A program made the position numbers and the translations under genes. This document shows, piece by piece, positions 22,060 to 32,710 of a stretch of DNA of 64,000 nucleotides (position 1 is its first letter; each line of letters begins with the position of its first letter). Origin of the DNA: Hanleya hanleyi (lineage: Eukaryota; Mollusca; Polyplacophora; Lepidopleurida; Hanleyidae); assembly GCA_036873755.1 (NCBI GenBank), contig JAVTVY010039336.1:1-64000 (forward strand), given 5' to 3'. The notes under the pieces were generated by a model that was given only the letters and a program-made list of their open reading frames with translations, had not been told where the DNA came from and did no database searches.

Positions 22060-22790
22060 TGTTGAACAACCTAAACTCTTGTTAATACTCGCAAGCAAAT
22101 ATCACCTTCAAGTTTGGCATTTCCAATTGTGCTCCCATGAGAAGATAGAATCATAGGTTGAAGAACAGGAGAAAGTTGAATATTTAACTTCAAATATGCA
22201 CATGCATATAATATATTCCCTGGAGCTTGGATTAGGTTTCAGAACGTTTTGGATGTTCATGGACCTGCATTTTGGTGACAACGAACTGATATATCTGAAC
22301 ACCTTCCGTGTTTAAGCGAAGTGGAATATGAAAACCACTTCCCCCTTCATATTTGCTGTCTGACTGTTCTTTGGCGTAGCTTAGCTATTACCGTACCTGT
22401 ATATGGACTAACAACGTATATGTAAAGCTGTTTTTTTCAACAAGGCGAGCGTAGCGTAGATTTGTTTCCTTGTGAAATATTTCACTGACTGTCACTCTCA
22501 TTCTCCAATTCGTTTGATTTCCAAGCTATTATTGTCCATGATGTTTGTTCATTTTCGTCATAGTTCAGCTCTGCTTTGCTTAGGTCATGCAAGAGATAGT
22601 ATTCATAAAGTACAGCGGCAGTTAGTTAGATGTCTGCATCATCGATAAAAAATCATCTCAGACACAGCATGACTTTAAAAATCATCTGCTAGAGCCAGAT
22701 AATACCACTTATGATACGATACTTTCAAATATCTATGAATATATATTATGAAGATGACGATACATGCATTAACTATCTCTTATTTGTGTG
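22060..22790. other. 5' flank of the GPCR pseudogene
   Basis: No gene. 22500-22760 is similar to 13870-14130, upstream of the intact receptor. An 11-base T run lies at the right end. Confidence 0.45.
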
Positions 22791-23528
22791 ATAATATCAC
22801 ACTATTTTCTCCCTCGTTACGGTTCTTTCGTTATGTACGAAGCACTTGAAACGATTTTTTTTTTTAATTTATTGTGCGTCAAAACAAGCATAAACGCTCT
22901 CCTGTAGCTTTGTCTCCTTGGCGTCAAACCACGCGTGGTGATTTATCGAACTGGCAATATTTGCATGCGAATTTAAACTTATTTATTCTCTGCGCACATT
23001 ATTTGCTAATGTCGTTATTGTCTCCCTTCGTAACGCGACCGGATGAATTTAACATGAGTCTCGCTTCTTTCTCTCCGTTGATGTCCGTTCAAATTCGTCG
23101 CCAGCGATAAATTTCAAACGCTTTCAGCTTCCTCCGAAAATTGACAAATGGCTTCGCAAGCAAAAACTTTGAAACGCATTTGTAACCCGATTGGCATTGT
23201 ATTTCAGCAAGATCTGAAGCTGGCGCCCACTCTCTTTCCAAATCTTTCATCCGCTCTGTCTTCGCACCCGATCAAATCAAAATGCTTCATCTGATTTATT
23301 CGAATTTCGCCACATGTGTTCCTTGCGATAAGACGTCAATAGATATTGCATTCAGCAAGATCTGGCTGTAGCTGGCACCACTTGGGTTCATTCCAGTTTT
23401 CTCTGCTGCAAGCGATAACTCTGAAATGGCTTGTCTGAGTCCTCAGAGATACCCTAACTTTCCTGGTAAAAACTTGAGAACCGCTCCTTGGATTCCTCTC
23501 AAATATACCATGAATATACCATGCCAAT
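22791..23528. other. No gene; weak repeats related to the 26.8-kb array
   Basis: GCAAGATCTG and AGCTGGC(G/A)CC occur near 23208 and 23357. The text at about 23400-23510 (GCGATAACT, TTGAGAACCGCTCC, CTCAAATATACCATG) resembles one unit of the tandem array at 26761-27660. Confidence 0.4.
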
Positions 23529-23770
23529 ACTAGCGCCTGGTCCGTCATTCATAATTCAGCCGTCGTCCGTTAAAGAGTATCCGCGTTCCTAATCCAAAGA
23601 CCTATTCCATATTCCGTATAACAGTATTAGCACCGAATTCAAAAAGACAAATACATAAGCATAGGCTAGTTTCCTGCAAGAGAGAAGCGGTCGACAGTTT
23701 TCAGTGATGCCGGCAAGACATCATGATGTTCCAAAAATACCAAATCCGTACCGCTGACCAGTGTTCTTAA
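23529..23770 (-). repeat. Penelope-like pseudo-LTR, copy 4 (3' side)
   Basis: Outer end starts ACTAGCGCCTGGTCCGTC; includes CAAGAGAGAAGCGGTC and GACATCATGATGTTCC. Same orientation as the 5'-side copy at 26565-26760. Confidence 0.85.
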
Positions 23771-23810
23771 TCCATAATGTTCGTTGTAAAGTCGTCATCT
23801 AGAGAATGAT

Positions 23811-23913
23811 GTATCTCAGTCACGCTTTGATTATGACTGTATGAGCACCATGGGGATCTAGACGTACATTTGTTCATACGGCCCCTATCCCCGGTTTAAG
23901 CGGAATTAGACAC
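23811..23913 (-). ncRNA. Structured 3' module, twister-like core (PLE tail)
   Basis: Minus-strand: GTGTC, TAATTCCGC, ACCGGGGATAGGGGCCG, then AAAGCG and closing GAGATAC. It sits about 35 nt past the end of the RT frame, the same place as in the 3252 copy, so it belongs to the element's 3' tail. Confidence 0.45.
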
Positions 23914-23947
23914 AAGTTACGAAACGAAAGACCATAGATCTTGAACG

Positions 23948-24676
23948 CTACGCTCGTATTTTGTTATCAGCATGCAATATGTATTTCCAAATTTGAGGAA
24001 CTTTGAGTGGAGGCGCCTGGTGGCGTAGTCCTGATTTGTAATCATCTATTTTGTCATAAAATCGACGAGAGAGAAGGCCCGCTTCATTTTCATAGAGATA
24101 TAGGTCTAAATATGATGTGCATTTAGGGATATCTGTAGTTTCCTTCAAATCCAGTGAAGGTGGATATATATTCTTCACTGCGTCTTTTATATGGCGATTA
24201 TCTACAGCGAGAACATCGTCTATATAGCGTTTGGTGAGTGAGGAGGAAAGGGCTACGAATTGATCGGATTTTGAAAGCGCCTGCATATAGTCATATTCGT
24301 AACAGAACAGATATAGGTCAGCCAACAGGAGAACACAACTATTACCAATTAGAATACCTATATGAAGGTGATATATCTGGTTGCCGAATTTCACATAGAT
24401 ATTTTTAATGAGAAATTCAAGTAACTCTATAAACAAAGAAAAATCCCATGAATGATATCTCTTGTATGTAGTAGAGCTAAAGAATGCTTTATGGCTTCCG
24501 TCATTAATATATATACGATCAGTTTTCTTGAACACATAATTAATGAACTTAAAGTCCTGATAAGGGTTTGTAGTATAGAGAGTCGAGAAATCCCATGTGG
24601 ATATATGTCTGTACGGCATGTGACATTTAGAATCAAGTTCGTCCGTGAGACATTTTGAGTTTTTCAATATCCACAT
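23948..24676 (-). pseudogene. Penelope-like reverse transcriptase (RT)
   Basis: Open frame of 242 aa covering most of the RT palm. It copies element RNA into DNA at the target site. Visible motifs: STWDFSTLYTT near residue 28-38 (RT motif with the first catalytic Asp); HLHIGILIGNSCVLLLADLY around 105-124, corresponding to the QxxGxPxG...LADLY block, with several expected residues altered; and KRYIDDVLAVDN near 149-160 (catalytic YIDD). A coherent C-terminal block follows to FYDKIDDYK. The next residues jump to PLKVPQIWKYILHADNK, so the FLDSNIP segment kept in the 2.7-kb copy has been deleted. The altered middle motif, the deletion and the stops upstream point to an inactive enzyme. Confidence 0.9.
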
Positions 24677-25004
24677 ACATTCAGCGCCAGAATTTAGAAA
24701 TAATGGCGCAATACCTTTCCCAAAATGCTTTTACCTCCTGAAGAGCTCTCGTCAGCAGCTTGGTGGCGCAGCTTCTAGAACTAGCTATGAAACTTGCTTT
24801 GTATGGTGATTTATGCATTTTGGAAGCCCAGTATACTTTTGGTATGTCGTTATGATTGGTTGGAAGACAAAAACCTTTTTCCCTGAGAAACGGTTTCTGA
24901 TTGTTAAATAAAGCTTACAGGGTAAATGCAGTTTGGGAGTAAGTATACGTATTTATCGATGATATGTTTACACTCAATTCTTTAACCAGCACCTGGTAAT
25001 AGTA

Positions 25005-25400
25005 CTATTTACATGTGAATATTATATCACTTGGAGCTTTGTCTGCTGGAACTATGACGAATTTACCCTGGAGATTCGCTAGAACTTCTTACGAATTGAG
25101 GTTTTTCAGTACTTGTTTTACTTGGGGAAGGTTACTTCTGTCAATATGGAGGCTTGTTTCAACGATCTTTCTCGAATCAGCGAATAATGTAGGTTCAACT
25201 TTTTCTCGCTTAGATCAGCCAATAAGGTGCTGCGCCAATGCAGACGGGACTATCTTCTGGTCGGCCTTCAGATTTATTCTTCTCGGCTCTCTCTATTTAG
25301 GTCCGTTCATCAGTAGTAATCTTAGGTCCTTATCACGCACTGTATCAAGGATACCAGTCACAATATGTAGGCATGGTGTATAGACAAAAATTCGACGATT
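25005..25400 (-). pseudogene. PLE pre-RT region (REP and VPADKA blocks)
   Basis: Minus-strand translation gives a GPK-stop-REP motif, then SKREKVEP, and LQGKFVIVPADKAPSD. I recall these as the conserved lead-in to the RT of this PLE type. In-frame TAG, TGA and TAA codons interrupt it. The TGA falls where the 5.8-kb copy has Trp (EWSKRDKVE), so it is an ordinary TGG-to-TGA change and not a selenocysteine codon. The plus-strand 122-aa frame over the same bases is an antisense shadow. Confidence 0.75.
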
Positions 25401-25486
25401 CACAATCACAACTATAGCCTCTCGATGTTTATAAATTCCAGTCAATCTCCTTGACAGTATTAGAAATTTATTGGATATTTTAGTGG

Positions 25487-26010
25487 CTATAGATTTAGTA
25501 TACTTATGTGAAATGCAAGGCGATTTTGTGAACTTTTAATAGTTTGGCACAGCGTTGCGTACTTCTGGATCATTCGAGGAAAATTAATAATATCCAGTCC
25601 TTTATCTAAGTAGTTGAGTTTCAAGAAAAGCCGATCTTGGGATGTTTCGATTATGTTCTCTGGACGATACAACCGCAAATACGCTACATCTTGACATACT
25701 TTAGTGATTTGGGGTTTTATTATATTTTCTGAAGACGCAGATTGTTGTTTATATCTGGCTATATGATTTAAAGCTCTCAGAGGTAACGCATACAGAACTG
25801 TACGTAAGCTATCTATACTATTGGGTGTGTTAGCTAAACCCACTAAGAAATTTAAAGTGATATGATCGCGAATCATCGCACTATTAAACTTTCTCCAACC
25901 ATGACTGCGATGTCTCCGTTGATGCGGAGATGATAAATAGTTGGGTAATATTGGATATATTTGAACGGCGGTTTGCAACATTGCCGAACCCATTGACATT
26001 ATCATTTAAA
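25487..26010 (-). pseudogene. PLE linker between endonuclease and RT
   Basis: The 172-aa frame is co-linear with 6154-6760 of the other copy: HGWRKFNSAMIRDHITLNF, then a Leu/Arg-rich helical stretch (LRTVLYALPLRALNHIARY) and RLFLKLNYLDKGLDI. It follows the GIY-YIG domain directly. I know no biochemical function for it. The two copies agree well at protein level despite nucleotide decay. Confidence 0.7.
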
Positions 26011-26528
26011 TCATACGGGAACAATGACCCAAGTTCTAGCATACAGAATAGTTTCCGCTCTCGGACTTTTCTACCAAATCCAAAGGGGATCCTTGGTAGA
26101 TGGATAGACGACGTCTATGATCTGAATACTAAAGTTATCCCAGCCGTGGTCGGGCCCAGAAAAAATCTTACCTATAAGCAATTGTTTTTTCCTAACGGAT
26201 TTTCTGTGACCATTCACCGTAAGATGGAGTCTCTTTGGGTGGTCTTGCCAACATACTGTTGACCACACTTCTTACCGGAAACTAAATAAATACAGTTTGT
26301 AGTTGAATCAAGATCAACATACGAGTTTACAGAATATGAGTTACCAGTTAACGCGGAACAAGATGAAGCTGAAGTATTAAAGGGTGGACACGTGAGACAT
26401 CCACGGTGTCCACACATAGAAATCTTGAAATTATTACACGTAGAATTCGGTGCTAAACAGTCATCAAGCGCAATGTTACAAGGTTTGATTTCGTGACCTT
26501 GCTTTGCTATCAGAAATATATCTATCAT
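25985..26528 (-). pseudogene. GIY-YIG endonuclease domain of the PLE
   Basis: The frame 26214-26528 (104 aa) carries a Cys cluster (Cys39, Cys44, Cys47) before the domain. Then comes CIYLVSGKKCGQQYVGKT, where CIY (79-81) and YVG (92-94) are the GIY and YIG elements. The next frame has RLHLTVNGHR and FSGPDHGWDNF. A third frame supplies the E-x(3)-F..L..LGSLFPY end with the catalytic-type Glu and an Asn in LND. In PLEs this nuclease nicks the target to prime reverse transcription. Two frame changes (near 26215 and near 26080) inactivate it. Confidence 0.85.
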
Positions 26529-26564
26529 TTGGATTGAAAAAGGTCTTAGTGCATTTCGAATTTT

Positions 26565-26760
26565 TAGTAATCCAAAGACCTATTTCATATCCCATATAAC
26601 AGCACCAAATTCAAAAAGACAATCATAGTATACATAAACATAGGTCAGTTTCCTGCAAGAGAGAAGCGGGCAACATTGTTCAATGATGCCGGCAAGATAT
26701 CATGATGTTCCAAAAATATCAAATCCATATCGCTGATCAATATTCTTAATCCATAATATG
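26565..26760 (-). repeat. Penelope-like pseudo-LTR, copy 5 (5' side)
   Basis: Begins at AATCCAAAGACCTATTTC and ends near GATCAATATTCTTAATCC. It matches 23590-23770 and lacks the outermost ~60 bp. Confidence 0.85.
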
Positions 26761-27660
26761 AGATGTCACTTGGGATTGAGTTTCGCCCACTTGCGTGTAC
26801 ATGTGGCACCACCAGGTGGCAACTTGTAGATTTGGTTTCCGGGCGATAACTTGAGAACTGCTCATCGGATTTTACTCAAATTTGGTATACGTATACCATG
26901 ACATGAGATGTCGGTTGGGATTGCCTTTCGCCCACTTGCGCCTATAGGTGGCGTCAGTAGAATCCGAAATTTGTTTCCAGGTAATAACTTAAGAACTGCT
27001 CCTCACATTCTTCTCAAATTTTGGTATTCATATGCCAAAAGATGTCGCTAGGGATTGTTTCGCCCACTTGCGCCTACAGGGGGCACAACCTGGTGGCAGA
27101 ATCTAAATTTGGTTTCCGAGCAATAATTTGAGGACTATCGCTATGCTATATAGATACCATGTCATGAGATGTCCCTTGGGATTGTGTTTCGCACGCTTCT
27201 GCCTACTGGTGGCGCCACCTGATGAAAAAACCCGAAATTAGTTTCCGAACAATAACTTATGATCTGCTCATTGAAATCTTCTCAAATTTGGTACGCATAT
27301 ACCATACCCTGAAATGGTGTTTGGGATTACGTTACGCTTACTTACGCCTACGGATGGCGCCACTTGGTGGCAAAATTCTAAATTTGGTCTCCGGGCAATA
27401 ACTTGAGGGTCCCTTTTTGGATTCTTAAAGTGCTATGAAATGTCGCTTGGGATTTTGTTTCCCATTTGCACCCACACCACAGGTAGTAAAACCGGTAGCA
27501 TAGTCTTAATTTGGTTTTCGGACAATAAGTTGAGGAACCCTTTATCGCATTCTTATCAAATTTGGTTTGCAGATAAAATGCCATGAGATATTGCTTGGAG
27601 TTGCATCGCGCCTACAGGTGACGCCGCCTGATGACAAAATCTAAATTTGGTGTTTACGAG
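26761..27660. repeat. ~130-145-bp tandem array, about 7 degenerate units
   Basis: The phrase TTGGGATT...CGCCCACTTGCGCCTA recurs at about 26785, 26930, 27062, 27191, 27334, 27462 and 27605, each followed by a GGTGGC(G/A)CCA word, TTTGGTTTCCG, AATAACTTGAG and TCAAATTTGGTAT. It starts directly at the PLE's 5' pLTR. Confidence 0.85.
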
Positions 27661-28569
27661 GTTATCATGTAAGCCTCCTTTCAAACATAGTTAACAAAGA
27701 ATTCCCACCAATGTCATACCAGCTAGCTATTAGCATCTGGCAAATTCTTCGTGCCACAATGGGTGCAATTGTTTAGCAATACATGCAAGCTTTTCAAGGA
27801 GAAGTATTTTAGCAGTTCTGAACAATTATGGAGAAATAATTAGCAGGTTTTGCCTGTAATTCCTGCAGGACTGCATACATTAAACATATCCGTAATCCGA
27901 GTAGATACATGCAAACATGACGACCAAAATCGGTTCTGTATGTTATAAAGTGTACAAAAATGGTACCGGTATTTCTTTTTCGTTAAGACGAAAGACTCTG
28001 AAATGCTATTTTCTCCAAGTGATACTGTTCCTGTCAAATGGATATTTTTACTACAGATGTTAGTAAATGGTATGCCTGTCAGTAAAATGCAACTTTTTTG
28101 TCTTGCTGAATCTAAAATTTCACAACTTGGTCAGGTTTATAAAGTGTTAGAAACATAATTCGAGCACAAAACACATCTTTTGTATAGGAAGTGAATAGAC
28201 AAAACCGTATGCCAATATATTGCAAACGAAAAAAAAAAATATGGAGAAAATTTTCTGCGAAAAAGTTCTGTTATTAGCGATGTCGGCCTTTTCGTGGAAC
28301 TCATGATTTATACAAACCTCTAGGGAGGACAACTGAAAGACCATTTGCCATTGTCGATCTTTATTTTTATTTTATGGTTGCTTGGATTTTGATGCCAATA
28401 GAGTTGTGCCGATCATGAACGCGGGAATTTCTTATGGATAATGCCCGGCTTCTGAGGGTCGAATTAGAATAGGAAATTTGAAATAAATATCCGTTGTTTA
28501 TTTTTATGTTATCAATCTAGTAAAGTATAAATTTCTATTACGTTATCGAATACAACCTAATCGAAAAAT
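27661..28569. other. No recognisable gene
   Basis: Short minus-strand frames (27840-28037, 28147-28344) without family features. A 10-base A run lies near 28230. Confidence 0.35.
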
Positions 28570-28830
28570 GGCTGGCTGTGGGGGTGGGGGGAGGTTATGC
28601 CCCCCTACCAAACTTAACACATATCCAGGCGGGGTTGCATTTTGCCCTCCCCCCCCTCGCTTTAAATATTTCCTCACCCCTTGAATCGATTAACTTGAAT
28701 TTACAACACTATACCCTTGGGTCAATAAAAATATAAAAAAATCCAAGATCGCTGCCTAGATGACGTCACAGTGCCGTCATTATCAAAAAAGGCATTTTTG
28801 ATTTTTACCATTTCATCGATAGATATATGT
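28570..28830 (+). repeat. Dispersed repeat family D, copy 3 (partial)
   Basis: Has CTATACCCTTGGGTCAA, AATCCAAGATCGCTG, GATGACGTCACAGTG and AAAGGCATTTTTG in family order. G- and C-runs lie near its start. Confidence 0.6.
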
Positions 28831-29748
28831 TTAACAGTATGTGCTAAATAGGTCATATCATGGTTGGTTTGATATCAGGTATCAGTCCTCGGCCATTTCG
28901 AGCTGATAACCGGGACGATATCAAAAGAACCATGTCATAATCTGTATTTATCACCTTAGTAATGGAAGCATGTCGACCAGCAGTCCCGATTGTAATTTCG
29001 GTTCCGAACTTGTCGAGCAACTGTCACCTCCTGAGATTACAGTATCGGTGTGACGGAAACGGTGGCCCGATGCATCCAGTGTCCGGGGGACACTCGCGTC
29101 TAGACTTAAATGTCCCAAGGCACTAAGATCTGGATTTAATTGTCCGGCGGGCATTCGAGTCTGAATTTGAATGTCCTGGGACGCTGGCTTCCAGGAGACG
29201 AAAGTCCTAACCTGGAGCCCATTGTCCGCCTCGATTACTACTTCCGATTTTCCATCCAGTTTACACGGGAACATGTGTACAAGAGAGTAGTATAGAAAGG
29301 GGAGTTACCGCTTTATTGACCTACTTCTGACAGGTGGCGACAACAGATGATTTCCGCCTGACCTTTGTGACTTCCGGTCATGTGACATAAAGTATCCGTT
29401 GTTTTAATACACAATACTATACAATCTCGGTGCTTCTTAGTTCTTCTTGTATGGGCCACCCTTATTCAATCTTGGATTGAATAGGTAAATATACCCGGTG
29501 TTTGTCATGAATACACCATTAGTTTGCGAGCGCCTTAGGTTGAACTACCGGTAATGTATACATATTAGCCATATATGAAGTCTACAAAATCTATTAATTG
29601 GGGGTCACAAGGATTCACTTTTCGCATTTCTTTGTAAATGGGTTATACCAAAAAAGAATAGTATCTCGCTCAAAAAAATCAAAGATAAAACTCATAATAA
29701 ACATATTCAGTTTCAATGAACAAAACAACGGAATCTTTTGGCATACTG

Positions 29749-29874
29749 CTATCTGACAATTTCTTTGAGCAGCTCGACGTATGGAACGTTTCTCTTGTTG
29801 ACTTTTCCGGCTTCGTACTTGTTGATATTGTTGGCCAAATATCGCAGAATATCGGCAGGATCTAAGGATGCCAT
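29749..29874 (-). CDS. 41-aa small ORF in left arm (function unknown)
   Basis: Begins MASLDPADILRYLANNINKY and ends LLKEIVR; 41 codons plus TAG. The ATG is in good context (C-C-C before, G at +4) and lies 30 nt from the first T of a TATA box. The product is hydrophilic and probably helical, with no signal peptide or known domain. The mirrored copy differs by mainly amino-acid-changing substitutions and a frameshift, so there is no sign of selection between the two. It could be the first exon of a spliced gene, a peptide gene, or chance. Confidence 0.3.
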   Translation of the reverse strand: MASLDPADILRYLANNINKYEAGKVNKRNVPYVELLKEIVR

Positions 29875-29896
29875 GGGTCTGATTGTGGACAGGTAG

Positions 29897-29904
29897 CTTT
29901 TATA
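29897..29904 (-). promoter_or_regulatory. TATA box, left arm, reading outward
   Basis: TATAAAAG on the minus strand. An initiator-like TCAGAC follows with its A about 24 nt downstream, just before the ATG. The spacing is a little shorter than the usual 28-31. Confidence 0.5.
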
Positions 29905-30115
29905 CACACCTGGTCAGGTACTCATTATAATCCATTAAATTCGCAGGTGTAAAATATGAATTCAGTAATCAGATGCATGTAGATGTCGTGACAATTGTTA
30001 TTTTGCATTTATGTTATGTTTTGTTTATTTCGTTATTTTTTAATGATACCAGATGCGCCCCTTTACGGTTAATGTGAAAACAAATTAAAACTTATATTTT
30101 ATGGTATCCTCCTAT

Positions 30116-30779
30116 TCAACCAAATGACCGGGTCCTGCTTCAAGAAGGGCGAGTCAGCTTGAAATGTCAAGGGGGGGAAGGAAATTCTTTCACTTCTTTC
30201 TCTCCACCAGGTGAAAACGTTTCCACACAGGTAAAAACCTTTTCACCCAGGTGACTGGAAAGTTTCCATCCGGGTGAAAACTAAGCCAAAAGAAACAAAC
30301 CTAGAACTAAAAAAAAATAGTACAAAACTGGAAAAATAGCAGGTCATATATGGGCCGCCGTACATCTTCAATATGTCGTAGAACACCGTATAGAAGTACT
30401 AGGAATCCTTCTTTCCGCGCTGGGTTAATTTTCGCACGCATATGATTTTGTGAATGTCGAGAAATCAGAAAGAAACACGAGATATTGAGATATCTAATGG
30501 AAATGTATATCACCTTTCTGACATCAGTAAATATTGAGGAAATTGTCATGTCGGAGATCTCTATTACTGTTATAATTAATGTTACTCTAAAATGACCACG
30601 CTTGTGCGCTGGTACTACTTACGACTTCTCGCATAGTCAGGGCGAAATTGGAATATTTTACGATATGCAAATGTAATGCTCAGGGTCTTTTCATATTCGG
30701 TCCGTATCTCCCGAATGCAGGATATCGTGAACGATCTCTCCGGACATTACAAGCTGACTCGCCGTTCTGGAAGTAGGAT
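30116..30779. other. Central spacer of the inverted element
   Basis: Contains repeated CAGGTGAAAAC/CCGGGTGAAAAC-type words (30205-30285) and an unassigned minus-strand frame (30307-30549). No recognisable gene. Confidence 0.4.
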
Positions 30780-30983
30780 CGGGTCATTTGTTTGCATAGG
30801 AGCATACCGTGATATATAAGTTTTAATTTGTTTTCACATAATCCGTAAAGGGGCGCATCTGGTATCATTAAAAAAAATCACATAAATAAAACATCACATA
30901 AATGCAAAATAAAACATCTAATGCATCTGATTACTTCATTCATATATGGCACATCTGCGAAATTAATGGATTATATTGAGTAC

Positions 30984-31125
30984 ACTGAAAAATAAAATTC
31001 TTAAAATTGAAGGAATATTCCCCGACTATTACACCGGCGGAATATTCTCTAAAATTCAATAAGGAATATTCCGCTGGTGTAGCAGTCGGGGAATATTCCT
31101 TAATTTTTTAAGGATTTTTTCCTGT
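30984..31125. mobile_element. 142-bp palindromic MITE nested in the right arm
   Basis: Flanked by GTAC on both sides (30980-30983 and 31126-31129). The equivalent place in the left arm has one GTAC and no insert, giving the empty site. Imperfect terminal repeats are ACTGAAAAAT and, on the other strand, ACAGGAAAAAAT. The interior is a long hairpin built from GGAATATTCCCCGACT and its complement. No coding capacity. Confidence 0.85.
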
Positions 31126-31142
31126 GTACCTGATCAGGTGTG

Positions 31143-31150
31143 TATAAAAG
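31143..31150 (+). promoter_or_regulatory. TATA box, right arm, reading outward
   Basis: TATAAAAG with an initiator-like TCAGTC whose A lies about 28 nt downstream, close to the optimum. A 4-bp difference from the left arm (extra AACC) changes the spacing. Confidence 0.5.
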
Positions 31151-31176
31151 CTAACCACCTGTCCACAATCAGTCCC

Positions 31177-31287
31177 ATGTCATCCTTAGATCCTGCCGAT
31201 AGTCTGCGATATTTGGTCAACAATATCGACAAGTACGAAGCTGGGAAAACTGAGCAAGAGAAACGTTCCATACGTCGAGCTGCTTAA
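31177..31287 (+). pseudogene. 36-aa frameshifted copy of the small ORF
   Basis: Begins MSSLDPADSLRYLVNNIDKY, then a one-base insertion near codon 24 changes the frame and it ends after RRAA. Compared with the left copy, four of six codon differences before the shift change the amino acid. Confidence 0.45.
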
Positions 31288-32504
31288 GGGAATTATCTGG
31301 TAGCAGTATGCCAACAAAATTCCGTTGTGTTGATCATTGAAAGTGAATATATTTATTATGAGTTTTATCTTTGATTGTTTGAGCGAGATACTATTCTTTT
31401 TCGGTATAACCCATTTACATAGAAATCCGAAAAGTGAGTCCTTGTGACCCGCAATTAATATATTTTGTAGACTTCATATATGGCTAATATGTATACATTA
31501 CCGGTAGTCCAACCTAAGGCGCTCGCAAACTAATGGTGTATTCGTGACAAACACCAGGTATATTTGCCTATTCCATCCAAGATTGAATAAGGTTGGCCCA
31601 TAGGGCACATCGATAATTTATTTTTTTTTCATTTTTTTATTACATTTTCTGCATTCATTGGAGATGTTCTTGATTTTCGCCTATTTTCTACAAACAGATT
31701 TTAGTTGATCACATGTTTTCTTTACATTTTTTGTCATTTCTAGTAACGTCGTCATAATTGACTTTATCACTTTTTTCCAACGAAAGCCAAACAAAACCCT
31801 TAGAAACATTTACACCGTTTAAACAGCAGATTAAATCGATTTTTTGATCAAATTTTATTCATGTAATTTTTCCCCCCAAAAATGATCGATAAATTAACCG
31901 TGAGTTTACCCGTGATTTTCTGCTCGGGGGTTATGTAAATAGACTCCAAATGACCCCAATATGATAAACTACAAGTGTCGTTCCGGAGATTGAGCAGAAA
32001 GTTTGGTAAGCGGGGAGAGGGGGAGGGGGGTGGTGGCGAATGTCCCTCTCCCAGGCATGGTAGGATTAAACAAGGAATTGTTTGCATAAAATAGTCCAAG
32101 ATATATAGAAAACATGCAAATTTGACCCCGTCTTTGACCCACGGTATATGCCGTTAAAAGAATACATGAGTGGCCAAGTTACATCACTGAATGGCAGCTT
32201 CCACACCTTTATAGAACAATTACATATCGCTACTTGCATTCGTGGAAACAGAATAACGTGTTATTTCTCTTGTTGTAACCTATGCTCGCCAATATGTCGT
32301 ATTCTGCATTGTAGTGAACAAGCTCCCACCAGAGAAGCAAAGAGGTGCAAAAGCACGAGGAAAAGCCCTCAGGTGTGATGCAGTCTTACCTGGCTATTTC
32401 TTAGCATAAATTTCAAGATTTTCTGTTAAAATTGTCTTGTTTTTTTCATTTCATTTACCTCGCCCTCACTTACCTCCTGAGTAGGAGGAAGAGACAGAGA
32501 GAGG

Positions 32505-32710
32505 GGGGCTTAGGGCTTTATTGACCTACTTACAACCGGTGACGTCATCAGGCCACTTTCGGCTGACCTTTGTGAGGTCACTCCCGGTTCCGGTCACGCT
32601 ATCCGAAGTGCACAATAGTAGAAATGCGCACAATAGCGGGAATCATCTATGTCACATGAACGGAACCGGAAGTGAAATAGGTCAATAACGCCGTAACTCC
32701 CCTTTCTACA
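32505..32710. repeat. Local inverted repeat inside the right arm
   Basis: TTTATTGACCTACTT near 32518 and its near complement AATAGGTCAATAACG near 32680 flank the GGTTCCGGTCACG and GGAACCGGAAGTG words. This segment appears once in the left arm (29310-29390), so the right arm has an extra, reversed copy. Confidence 0.6.

Larger units (their letters stand above)
23529..26760 (-). mobile_element. Penelope-like retroelement with N-terminal GIY-YIG (Naiad-like), degraded
   Basis: Direct pLTRs at 23529-23770 and 26565-26760 bracket coding remnants on the minus strand. In coding order they are: GIY-YIG endonuclease (26528 to about 25985), linker (to 25487), REP/VPADKA pre-RT block (about 25380-25010), RT (24676-23948), structured module (23913-23811) and pLTR. 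Canonical Penelope elements carry GIY-YIG after the RT. The reversed order here matches the permuted clade described as Naiad/Chlamys. The reading frame is broken by TAG, TGA and TAA codons and frameshifts, so the copy is dead. Confidence 0.85.

Noticed and set aside
25015..25383. 122-codon plus-strand ORF
   Set aside because: It is antisense to the PLE pre-RT block, which has recognisable motifs on the minus strand.
25005..25400. In-frame TGA codons in the PLE as possible selenocysteine codons (reported for some Naiad elements)
   Set aside because: TAG and TAA interrupt the same stretch, and the TGA falls where the sister copy encodes Trp, so plain decay explains it.
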